Origin: PWPS01 sp964507105
GTDB lineage: Bacteria; Patescibacteriota; Minisyncoccia; Minisyncoccales; PWPS01
Direction of reading: 5' to 3'
Assembly: GCA_964507105.1 (NCBI GenBank)
Contig: CAZDOR010000013.1
Span: forward strand, 1 to 15,532
Length of the DNA: 15,532 bases
Part shown: piece by piece, positions 1-7,320 of the stretch
Position numbering within the stretch: the stretch's first letter is position 1
Layout of the letters: each line of letters starts with the position of its first letter
Notes under the pieces: model-generated
Databases searched by the model: none
What the model saw: the letters and a program-made list of their open reading frames with translations, nothing else
Told to the model about the DNA's origin: nothing
Position numbers and translations under genes: made by a program

Positions 1-3
1 TTC

Positions 4-1827
4 ATGTGCGGAATCATAGGCTATGTCGGAAGTAAAAATAATACTGAGTTGGGAATAAGAGCTCTAAAAAGACTTGAGTACAGAGGTTACGATTCGGCAG
101 GAATGGCAATTATAGAAGACAATGGCTTGGAATCAGTGAAAGTGTCCGGAAAAGTGGATAAACTCAAAGAAGAATTAAAAGAAACTGATTTTAAAGGAAC
201 CCCCACCCTTTTCCATAGTAGATGGTCAACTCATGGCGGTCCAACAAAAGAAAATGCTCATCCACAATTTGACTGCAAGAATGAAGTTGCAGTAGTTCAT
301 AACGGGATAATTGAAAACTTTACAAAGATAAAACAAAGACTGATTGAGGAAGGTCATGAGTTTACTTCTGAGACGGATACGGAAGTTGTAGCTCATCTTA
401 TAGAGAAATTTTACGATGATGATTTAGAAGATGCGGTTAGAAAAGCAATTAATTTATTGAAAGGCGCCTACGGACTGGCTGTTATCTCAACTAAAGAGCC
501 TGATAAGATAATTGCCGCCAAGATGAGTTCTCCCGTTGTTGTTTCCGTAAACGAGTCCGGTGGGTTTGTCTCTTCCGATCCGGCGGCTATCGTAGAGCAT
601 TCTAAAAATATGATCTTTTTAGAGGATGGAGAAATAGCTGTAGTTACCGAAGATGGTTTTCAAATTAAGGATAAAGATCAAAATGTATTGGAAAAAGAGG
701 AAGTGGAGATAGATTGGGATCTTAAAGAAGCTCAAAAGTCCGGTTACGATCACTTCATGATGAAAGAGATGATGGAGCAACCCAAGTCGATCAAGAATTC
801 CATCAGAGGAAGAATCACTGATGACGGAGACGTAAAGTTGGGTGGCTTGGATGAGATAAGTTATGAGTTGGAATCTTTGGAAAAATTAACTATATTGGCT
901 TGCGGAACATCTTATTTCGCTTCTATGATCGGAAAGTATTTAATAGAGGAAATTTCCGGAATTTCTGTTGAAGTCGACTTGGCTTCGGAATTTAGATATA
1001 GAAAACGTCCTTACGAAAAAAAAGAAGGGTTTTTGTTTGTTTCTCAATCCGGAGAAACGGCCGATACTTTAAAAGCATTGGAAGAAGTTAAAAAAAGACA
1101 TCTTTTAACTTTAGGGGTGGTGAATGTCGTAGGTTCTTCGATAGCCAGGAAGACCGACGGTGGGATTTATAATCACGCCGGACCGGAGATAGGAGTTGCC
1201 TCTACAAAAGCTTTCACCTCTCAACTTTCAATATTAACTTTGTTGGCAGTTTACTTAGGGAGGCAGAGAGACTTATCCAAGCCGGAAGCCGGAGAAATAT
1301 TAACGGAATTGGAGGAGTTACCCAAAAAGGTAGGATCAGTCTTAAAAGAGAAAGAAAGAATAAAGAAAAAAGCGGAAAACTACAAAGATTATAATCATTT
1401 TCTGTTTATGGGTAGGCGATATAATTATCCGACGGCGATGGAGGGCGCTTTAAAACTTAAAGAAATTTCTTACATACATGCAGAAGGATATTCAGCAGCG
1501 GAAATGAAGCACGGTCCAATAGCTTTAATAGATCAAAATTTTCCGACTTTTGCGGTTTGCCTGCAATCATCGGTATATGATAAAATGATTTCGAATGTGG
1601 AAGAGATTAGAGCACGAAACGGACCGGTGATAGTTTTAGCTTCAAGGGGAGATGAAAATATTGAAAATCATAGTGACGACACAATTAGAATTCCAAAAAC
1701 TACCGAACCTCTTTCACCAATTTTAGCAGTAGTTCCTTTTCAGCTTTTCGCCTACTATATGGCGGTTTTGAAGGGTTTTGATCCGGACAAACCCAGAAAC
1801 TTAAGTAAGGTCGTTACCGTAGAATAA
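4..1827 (+). CDS. glmS: Glutamine--fructose-6-phosphate aminotransferase (isomerizing)
   Basis: It makes glucosamine-6-phosphate from fructose-6-phosphate and glutamine, the entry step to UDP-GlcNAc and peptidoglycan, in the cytosol. The protein starts MCGIIGYVG, so removal of Met exposes the N-terminal nucleophile cysteine of class II glutamine amidotransferases, and this fixes the start. The glutaminase domain occupies about residues 2-220 (HSRWSTHG near 72, HNGIIEN near 99). Two SIS sugar-isomerase domains follow, the first with CGTS at 300-303 and the second with an AEMKHGP motif near residue 500. The C-terminus RNLSKVVTVE is the family's characteristic ending. At 607 residues it is full length. 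It is the first gene in the window and is followed 20 bases later by korA; its promoter lies outside. No Shine-Dalgarno sequence can be judged because only three bases precede it. Confidence 0.98.
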   Translation: MCGIIGYVGSKNNTELGIRALKRLEYRGYDSAGMAIIEDNGLESVKVSGKVDKLKEELKETDFKGTPTLFHSRWSTHGGPTKENAHPQFDCKNEVAVVHNGIIENFTKIKQRLIEEGHEFTSETDTEVVAHLIEKFYDDDLEDAVRKAINLLKGAYGLAVISTKEPDKIIAAKMSSPVVVSVNESGGFVSSDPAAIVEHSKNMIFLEDGEIAVVTEDGFQIKDKDQNVLEKEEVEIDWDLKEAQKSGYDHFMMKEMMEQPKSIKNSIRGRITDDGDVKLGGLDEISYELESLEKLTILACGTSYFASMIGKYLIEEISGISVEVDLASEFRYRKRPYEKKEGFLFVSQSGETADTLKALEEVKKRHLLTLGVVNVVGSSIARKTDGGIYNHAGPEIGVASTKAFTSQLSILTLLAVYLGRQRDLSKPEAGEILTELEELPKKVGSVLKEKERIKKKAENYKDYNHFLFMGRRYNYPTAMEGALKLKEISYIHAEGYSAAEMKHGPIALIDQNFPTFAVCLQSSVYDKMISNVEEIRARNGPVIVLASRGDENIENHSDDTIRIPKTTEPLSPILAVVPFQLFAYYMAVLKGFDPDKPRNLSKVVTVE

Positions 1828-1847
1828 AAAATAACAAAAAAATAAAT

Positions 1848-3458
1848 ATGGAGGATTTTCAAATACTCATAGGAGGTGAGGCCGGACAAGGATCAAAAGC
1901 CACCGGCCAATTAATAGCCAAAGTTTTAAATAGGTATGGCTATAAAATATTTATTCATGAAAATTATCCCTCTTTAATAAGAGGAGGGCATAACTTTTCG
2001 CTTATAAGAGCGTCCAGGCAGGAAAAAAGATCAATTAGGAAAAAGATTGATTTTTTATTAGCTCTAAACGACGAAACAATTGAAAAACATGTTCACAAAT
2101 TAGATGATGGTGAGCTTCTTTTTAACTCTGATAATTTAGAATGTGAAGGAATCGGAATTCCGCTTAAAGAAATAGCTGAAAAGCACGGTGAAAAGATAAT
2201 GCAAAATACAGCGCTTTTAGCTGCTTTTTGTAAGTTAATAGGAATAGAGCAAAATATTCTTGAGGAGGTGGTTGGTGAAATGCCTAAAGCTGAAGAGAAC
2301 TTGAAGGTGGCCGAGGAGGCATATGAAGCTGTTGAAAAGAGGTGTGAAATTGAAAAATGCGGAGATCCGGCACCACTTGTGACCGGAAATGAGGCACTGA
2401 GCTTGGGGGCAATTGAGGCGGGACTGGAAAACTATTTTGCTTATCCGATGACACCTTCCACCAGCATTTTACACTTTTTAGCTGATCTGGAGACTGACCA
2501 TAACGTGCAAGTTGTTCAGCCTGAAAATGAAATTTCGGTAATAAATATGGCCCTGGGAGCCGCCTTTGCCGGTAAGAGAAGCATGGTAGGAACTTCCGGA
2601 GGAGGAACAGCTCTCATGGGAGAAGGAATTTCTTTGGCGGCTATTTCAGAAACTCCGATTGTGATAATAAACAGTCAAAGAGCCGGCCCGGCTTCGGGAG
2701 TGCCCACTTATAACGCTCAAGCTGATCTGAAGTTTTCTTTAAATGTTGGGCATGGTGATATTTTAAGATTTGTTTTGACCCCCGGCGATGCGGAAGAGGC
2801 TTTTTATCTAACTAATCTGGCAATGAATTTAGCTTGGAAGTATCAAGTTCCGGCTATGGTTCTTATAGATAAAGAGATATCGGAAAGCACATTTTCATTT
2901 GAACGGTCGGTTTTGGAAAAAGCTGAATATTGGGAAGAAAGTAAAAACGGGTGCGGGCCGAACTATCACAGATATGCGGATAATGAATTCGGAATTTCTC
3001 CACTTTGTTATCCCGGCGCTGAAGCTACGGTAAGAGCAACGAGCTATGAGCATGACGAATACGGAACTACGACCGAAGATCCAAACATGATAAATAAAAT
3101 GCAAGACAAAAGAATGAAAAAGAAACCGCTTATGGAAGAAGAGATAGACAGACTCGAAATGATTAAAACTTTCGGAGAAGGAAAAACCGCTTTGATAACC
3201 TGGGGGTCTTCCAAGATGGCCACAAAGGAGGTTGCTGAGAGAGCGAATGTAAAAATGATTCAAATCATGAGTTTCGCCCCTTTTCCGGAAAACCAATTCA
3301 GAACTGCCTTGGAGGGAGTAGAAGAGGTTGTAGTGGTAGAAGGTAACAGGCTGGGTCAGGCAGCGGATGTAATTGGAAAATATGTCGATGTTGACCGGAA
3401 GATATTGAAGTATGACGGTCGACCCTTCTATGAAGAAGAGATTCTCAACCAACTTTAA
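1848..3458 (+). CDS. korA: 2-oxoacid:ferredoxin oxidoreductase, fused gamma-alpha subunit
   Basis: With the beta subunit encoded next, it oxidatively decarboxylates a 2-oxoacid to acyl-CoA and reduces ferredoxin. The N-terminal gamma domain (about 1-170) opens with IGGEAGQGSKATG, typical of this domain. The alpha pyrimidine-binding domain begins near 175 and contains YPMTP at 199-203, a variant of the family's YPITP substrate-loop motif. A transketolase-C-like domain II fills about 430-536. The gamma-alpha fusion at 536 residues, with a separate beta and no ferredoxin-like delta subunit, matches the two-subunit KorAB or Sulfolobus OFOR layout. The physiological substrate (2-oxoglutarate, pyruvate or branched-chain oxoacids) cannot be read from sequence, so the symbol is provisional. 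The start at 1848 lacks a Shine-Dalgarno sequence but is the only one that preserves the GxGGxG-like N-terminus. Confidence 0.93.
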   Translation: MEDFQILIGGEAGQGSKATGQLIAKVLNRYGYKIFIHENYPSLIRGGHNFSLIRASRQEKRSIRKKIDFLLALNDETIEKHVHKLDDGELLFNSDNLECEGIGIPLKEIAEKHGEKIMQNTALLAAFCKLIGIEQNILEEVVGEMPKAEENLKVAEEAYEAVEKRCEIEKCGDPAPLVTGNEALSLGAIEAGLENYFAYPMTPSTSILHFLADLETDHNVQVVQPENEISVINMALGAAFAGKRSMVGTSGGGTALMGEGISLAAISETPIVIINSQRAGPASGVPTYNAQADLKFSLNVGHGDILRFVLTPGDAEEAFYLTNLAMNLAWKYQVPAMVLIDKEISESTFSFERSVLEKAEYWEESKNGCGPNYHRYADNEFGISPLCYPGAEATVRATSYEHDEYGTTTEDPNMINKMQDKRMKKKPLMEEEIDRLEMIKTFGEGKTALITWGSSKMATKEVAERANVKMIQIMSFAPFPENQFRTALEGVEEVVVVEGNRLGQAADVIGKYVDVDRKILKYDGRPFYEEEILNQL

Positions 3459-3482
3459 ATATTTAAACTAAATTAAAAAAAT

Positions 3483-4286
3483 ATGTCCGACATAGATATA
3501 GGCGCTCCAAATACTTGGTGTCCCGGTTGCGGAAATTTCGCAATCGAGATGGCCATTAAAAACCTAATCAAAGAGAGAGGCTCGGATAACTTTGCCATTA
3601 CGGCCGGTATCGGGTGTCATGCTAAAATGATCGACTATGTAGATGTAAACAGCTTTTATGGGCTTCACGGAAGACCGATTCCACCGGCAACGGGTATAAA
3701 GCTTGCAAATCCGGAGTTGAATGTCGTTGCTTTTACAGGTGATGGTGACTCTTTAAATGAGGGAATATCTCATTTGATCCATGCAGCTAAAAGAAATTCC
3801 GACATAACCGTCGTTTTGCATCAAAATAGAAATTTTGCTTTAACCGTGAAGCAATATACGGCTTCAAGTCCGAAAGGATTTATCAGCAACTCTTCTCCGG
3901 AAGGAAATCCGGAAGAACCACTCAATACTTTGAAGTTGGTTAATTCGGCGGGTGCTACTTTTATTGCCAGGAGCTTTACTGGCGAACCCAAACATTTACA
4001 AGAAATGATGGAAAAAGCTGTAGATCACAAGGGGTTTTCTTTTATAGAAGTTCTTCAACCTTGCACAACTTGGTTTGATACCAATGAAGATTACAGGGAA
4101 AGAACTTATAAAATGATAAGACTTCCGGCCAGTGCTGAAAATAGAATAAAAGAGTGGAATTATGACGGTAAAGGAAAAATAGCTTTAGGCGTCTTTAAGA
4201 GAGAAGAGAAACCGGTTTTTGAAGAGGAGAAAAGACGAGAAGGCGGACCGGTTCCGGTTAGAGAAATATTGGAATCCAAAATATGA
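3483..4286 (+). CDS. korB: 2-oxoacid:ferredoxin oxidoreductase, beta subunit
   Basis: This is the thiamine diphosphate and [4Fe-4S] subunit that partners the preceding gamma-alpha protein. The cluster ligands expected for the family are visible: Cys13 and Cys16 in WCPGCGN, Cys45 in GIGCHAK and Cys194 in LQPCTTW. The ThDP/Mg motif starts with GDGD at 86-89 and runs to HQN about 30 residues later. After that Asn the usual IYGMTGGQ-type stretch is replaced by FALTVKQYTASSPKG, so the cofactor pocket edge is divergent. The length of 267 residues is slightly short for the family. It begins 24 bases after korA, with an A-rich leader and no Shine-Dalgarno sequence, and its TGA stop overlaps the ATG of glmR, which suggests translational coupling. 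As with korA the substrate is not determined. Confidence 0.93.
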   Translation: MSDIDIGAPNTWCPGCGNFAIEMAIKNLIKERGSDNFAITAGIGCHAKMIDYVDVNSFYGLHGRPIPPATGIKLANPELNVVAFTGDGDSLNEGISHLIHAAKRNSDITVVLHQNRNFALTVKQYTASSPKGFISNSSPEGNPEEPLNTLKLVNSAGATFIARSFTGEPKHLQEMMEKAVDHKGFSFIEVLQPCTTWFDTNEDYRERTYKMIRLPASAENRIKEWNYDGKGKIALGVFKREEKPVFEEEKRREGGPVPVREILESKI

Positions 4287-5227
4287 GCAAACCAAAAATA
4301 GCTTGCCTTGGAGGGGGAAATGCAATGCCCAGGGCCGTTTTGGAGGGATTAAAACATGAAGAGGTGGATATCTCCGCAATTTGTGCAATGCTTGACTCAG
4401 GTGGTTCTTCGGGGCGTTTAAGGGAAGATTATGGAATAGTATCTCCCGGAGATATAAGAAGAGCTTTTATTGCTCTGGCTAACACCTCTCCAATAATAGA
4501 GGAGCTTTTTGATTATCGGTTTCAGGCTGGTGAGCTGAAAGGTCACAATTTTGCTAATCTGTTTATTACAGCTTTGAATTTATCTACCAATGACGGTGAA
4601 AAAACTTTTAGTGCCATGAATGATTTGCTTAACGTTTCTCACGAGGTTTTACCCGTTACTTTGGATAGCTCTCATGTATGTGCCGTTTTAGAAGACGGTA
4701 GGATTATTGAAGGGGAAACCAATATAGATATTCCGAAGCATGATGGTTCTTTGAAAATTAAAGATGTCTTCTTGAGACCCAAGGCCAGAGCCTATTCCAA
4801 GGCCATAAATGCGATTCACGAAGCCGATAAAATTGTTTTGGGACCCGGAGACCTTTTTTCCTCTTTAGCTCAAATTCTTTTAGTTGAAGGGATGGCCAAG
4901 GCGATAAGAAACAGCAACGGGAAAACTATTTATGTCTGTAATTTAATGACCAAATATGGAGAAACCAATGAATTTTCGGTTGGTGATTTTACAGAAGAAG
5001 CAGAAAATCTCTTAGGGGGCGAGTTTGATAAAGTAATATATAACAATAATTTTCCTGAAAAGGAGCGAGTTGAAAAATACAAAAAAAACCACGAGGAGTT
5101 AATTGATATAGTAAAGCCGGGGGAAGATTTAAATGAGGAAAAGTTTATAGGAGTAGATGTTTTAGTCGATGAAGGGAAAATAATCCACGATACCGATAAA
5201 TTAACCAATGTAATCTTAAAATTATGA
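4283..5227 (+). CDS. glmR: YvcK/GlmR-family UDP-GlcNAc-binding gluconeogenesis factor (CofD-like fold)
   Basis: This is a cytosolic nucleotide-sugar binding protein. In Bacillus subtilis GlmR (YvcK) binds UDP-GlcNAc and interacts with GlmS, and in Listeria an accessory uridylyltransferase activity has been reported; these are family facts, not shown here. The sequence shows the CofD/YvcK signature: LGGGNAMPRAV at 9-19, DSGGSSGRLRED at 38-49 followed by PGDIRRA, and GPGDLFSSL from residue 187. The GET motif in TKYGETNEFSV is also typical. At 314 residues it matches the usual YvcK length. It cannot be the F420 enzyme CofD by context, as no F420 genes are present. Its ATG overlaps the stop of korB and its own stop overlaps the start of the glmU-like gene. 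Position in an operon with glmS, glmU and a GlcNAc kinase strongly supports the amino-sugar role. Confidence 0.9.
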   Translation: MSKPKIACLGGGNAMPRAVLEGLKHEEVDISAICAMLDSGGSSGRLREDYGIVSPGDIRRAFIALANTSPIIEELFDYRFQAGELKGHNFANLFITALNLSTNDGEKTFSAMNDLLNVSHEVLPVTLDSSHVCAVLEDGRIIEGETNIDIPKHDGSLKIKDVFLRPKARAYSKAINAIHEADKIVLGPGDLFSSLAQILLVEGMAKAIRNSNGKTIYVCNLMTKYGETNEFSVGDFTEEAENLLGGEFDKVIYNNNFPEKERVEKYKKNHEELIDIVKPGEDLNEEKFIGVDVLVDEGKIIHDTDKLTNVILKL

Positions 5228-6423
5228 CTAAAGTAGTTATATTAGCTGCCGGGTGGGGAACCAGAATGAGGCCGCTTACTCATACCAGGCCAAAACCGGG
5301 ACTCAGAGTGGCTGGAAAAACATTAATAGAGCATAACTTAAGTCAGCTGGAAGGTTTGATTGAAGAAGCCGTGATAGTTGTCGGTTACAAAAGTGAAATA
5401 ATTAAAAAGGAGATAGGTGATGAGTTCAGAGGTATTGGCATCAAGTACGCAAAACAGAAAGAGCCGATCGGAACCGGTGACGCCGCCAAAGCCGCCCTTC
5501 CCTTTTTGGAAGATGATTTTTTAATTTTGAATGGCGACGATCTCTATAAGAGAGAAGACCTTAAGGCTTGCCTGAAAGAAAACCCGACCGTAATGGTTAA
5601 AGAAGTAGCTAATCCTTCCGGATTCGGTCAAATAGTTTGCGAGGATGGAGAGGTCAAAGATTTGGTGGAGAAGCCGACCCAAAACGTAAGTAATTTGGTT
5701 AATATAGGAGCCTATTATGTAAACAAAGCCTTTTTTGACGTCGATATAGAAAAATCGGAAAGGGGTGAGTACGAGATAACCGATTACATTAAAAATTATA
5801 TTAAAGAACACAAAGTTAATTTCCACGTGGCAGAGAGCTGGGATCCGGTTAGCTATCCCTGGAATCTTTTGGAATCGACTACTCATATATTTGAAGATTT
5901 GGAAGAAAAAAGAGAGGGAGAGATTGAAGAAAACGTCTCTATCAAGGGTAAGGTCATTATTGAATCTGGAGCTAAAATTAAATCGGGAACCGTTTTGGAA
6001 GGCCCGCTTTATATAGGCAAAGATTGTCAGATAGGACCCAACGCTCACGTAAAATCGTGGAGCAGTATCGATGAGGGAGTCAAAGTGGGGCAGGGAGTGG
6101 AGGTTAAAAACACGATTATAGGTAGATACAGTCAAATTCCACACCTGTCTTATTTGGGCGATTCCGTTCTGGGTGAAAGTTGTAATCTGGGAGCGGGAAC
6201 TATTGCTGCTAATTTTAAATTTGACAAGTCAGAAATTAAAACGAAAGTAAAAGGAAAGGTTATAACCACCAGAAGAAAAGAGTTGGGCGCAATCTTGGGA
6301 GACGGAGTTAAGACCGGAATAAACGTCTCTTTAATGCCCGGTGTAATGATCGGCGCCAATTCAACAATTTATCCTCATAAAGAGGTTGAAAAAAACGTCA
6401 AAAAAGAAACCACTTTAGAATAA
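5224..6423 (+). CDS. glmU: Bifunctional GlcNAc-1-P uridylyltransferase / GlcN-1-P acetyltransferase, archaeal-type
   Basis: It probably acetylates glucosamine-1-phosphate and converts it to UDP-GlcNAc. The N-terminal nucleotidyltransferase domain (about 1-225) has LAAGWGTRMRPLT at 7-19 and RPKP at 22-25, and LNGDD near residue 100. The C-terminal half (about 235-390) is a left-handed beta-helix with hexapeptide repeats. H307, Y310 and N330 lie in PHLSYLGDS and AGTIAANFKFD, which from memory match the acetyltransferase residues of Sulfolobus ST0452. The 399-residue length and the WGTRMRPLT motif resemble the archaeal ST0452 type rather than the roughly 450-residue bacterial GlmU with its LAAGKGTRM motif. 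A related glucose- or mannose-1-phosphate transferase is the main alternative, but neighbouring glmS, glmR and GlcNAc kinase favour UDP-GlcNAc. The start overlaps the glmR stop (ATGA) and the next gene starts immediately after its stop. Confidence 0.85.
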   Translation: MTKVVILAAGWGTRMRPLTHTRPKPGLRVAGKTLIEHNLSQLEGLIEEAVIVVGYKSEIIKKEIGDEFRGIGIKYAKQKEPIGTGDAAKAALPFLEDDFLILNGDDLYKREDLKACLKENPTVMVKEVANPSGFGQIVCEDGEVKDLVEKPTQNVSNLVNIGAYYVNKAFFDVDIEKSERGEYEITDYIKNYIKEHKVNFHVAESWDPVSYPWNLLESTTHIFEDLEEKREGEIEENVSIKGKVIIESGAKIKSGTVLEGPLYIGKDCQIGPNAHVKSWSSIDEGVKVGQGVEVKNTIIGRYSQIPHLSYLGDSVLGESCNLGAGTIAANFKFDKSEIKTKVKGKVITTRRKELGAILGDGVKTGINVSLMPGVMIGANSTIYPHKEVEKNVKKETTLE

Positions 6424-7320
6424 ATGAAAAAGCTATTTTTAGGAATAGACGGAGGTGGAACCAAAACGGATCTCGTTTTGGTTGACGGTGATAAAAATGA
6501 AGTGGAAAGAGTTGTTTCGGGACCTGCCAGCTTGAGAAATAACGGGGTGAAAAAATCTTGCAAATCGGTTTTAAGCGGAGTTGATAAATTACTTAAAAAA
6601 GACCAAGTGGTGTCTACTTTTGTTGGCTTTCCGGCAATTCAAGAAGAATATTCGGATAAAAAAGAAGAAATTAAAAAAAGGTTATCTCAAAAAATTCCCG
6701 GAAAGGTGACAGTCGGAAGCGATCAGCTTGTCGCCTTCAAGTCGGGAACCGACAGTCACAGAGGAGTCGTCGTTATAGCCGGAACCGGTGGGGCTGTCAG
6801 AGGATTTAAAGGAGAAGAGTCGGAAAAGGTAAGTGGCTGGGGGTATTTTGCAGATGAGGGGTCCGGTTTTTGGGTCGGCCTCAAGGCCTATCGTAAAATA
6901 ACCAAAGAGTTGGACGGAAGAGGTAGAAAAACAATAATTACGGAGATGGTTTTTGACAGATGGAATCTTGAGAGCGGGAACAAACTCAACAAAAAGATAT
7001 ATGAAGATCCGATAAAGTGGATTCCGAAACTGTCGATAATGGTTGACTTTGCCCAAAGAAAAGGTGATTCGGTAGCGACCGAAATACTAAGAGAGGCGGC
7101 CGAGGAGATTTTTGTCGGAGTGCGAGCCGTCTCGGAAAGGATGAATCTTGAAAATTTTCCTCTAATTTTGGTAGGTGGAATGTTTAAATCCGGATTTTTA
7201 CAGAAAAAGTTAGCTCAAAAGGTAAAAAGAGAAGGTAGAGAAATAAACATCATAAAACCCGAGAAGGAGCCGGTTTTCGGAGCTGCCAAATTAGCAATTT
7301 CAAATTATGAAAAGAAATAA
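6424..7320 (+). CDS. N-acetylglucosamine kinase-like protein, BadF/BadG/BcrA/BcrD ATPase family
   Basis: It is likely a sugar kinase that phosphorylates GlcNAc (or glucosamine) at the 6-hydroxyl, feeding recycled amino sugar back to GlmS/GlmU metabolism. It has the ASKHA-fold signatures: phosphate-1 loop GIDGGGTKTD at 7-16, phosphate-2 loop AGTGGAVRG near residue 120, the GlcNAc-kinase signature GWGYFADEGSGFWVG near 140, and an adenosine-type motif LVGGMF near 255. It lacks the paired cysteines that bind the cluster in the 2-hydroxyacyl-CoA dehydratase activators of the same superfamily, so that alternative is unlikely. Length (298 residues) fits NAGK-type kinases. It starts directly after the stop of the glmU-like gene and overlaps the start of glyA by 14 bases. 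Sugar specificity (GlcNAc, GlcN or another hexose) is inferred from the operon. Confidence 0.82.
   Translation: MKKLFLGIDGGGTKTDLVLVDGDKNEVERVVSGPASLRNNGVKKSCKSVLSGVDKLLKKDQVVSTFVGFPAIQEEYSDKKEEIKKRLSQKIPGKVTVGSDQLVAFKSGTDSHRGVVVIAGTGGAVRGFKGEESEKVSGWGYFADEGSGFWVGLKAYRKITKELDGRGRKTIITEMVFDRWNLESGNKLNKKIYEDPIKWIPKLSIMVDFAQRKGDSVATEILREAAEEIFVGVRAVSERMNLENFPLILVGGMFKSGFLQKKLAQKVKREGREINIIKPEKEPVFGAAKLAISNYEKK

Noticed and set aside
1871..1879. Perfect SD-like AGGAGGTGA near the 5' end of korA
   Set aside because: It encodes the conserved Gly-Gly-Glu of the gamma domain and no start codon follows at a usable distance.
2895..3452. Long minus-strand open frame (185 codons) opposite korA
   Set aside because: It lies wholly antisense to a well-supported gene, its composition (Phe- and Ser-rich) is that of a reverse-complement shadow, and no family is recognisable.
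5521..6144. Minus-strand open frame (207 codons) opposite the glmU-like gene
   Set aside because: Fully covered by a conserved sense gene and without recognisable domains.
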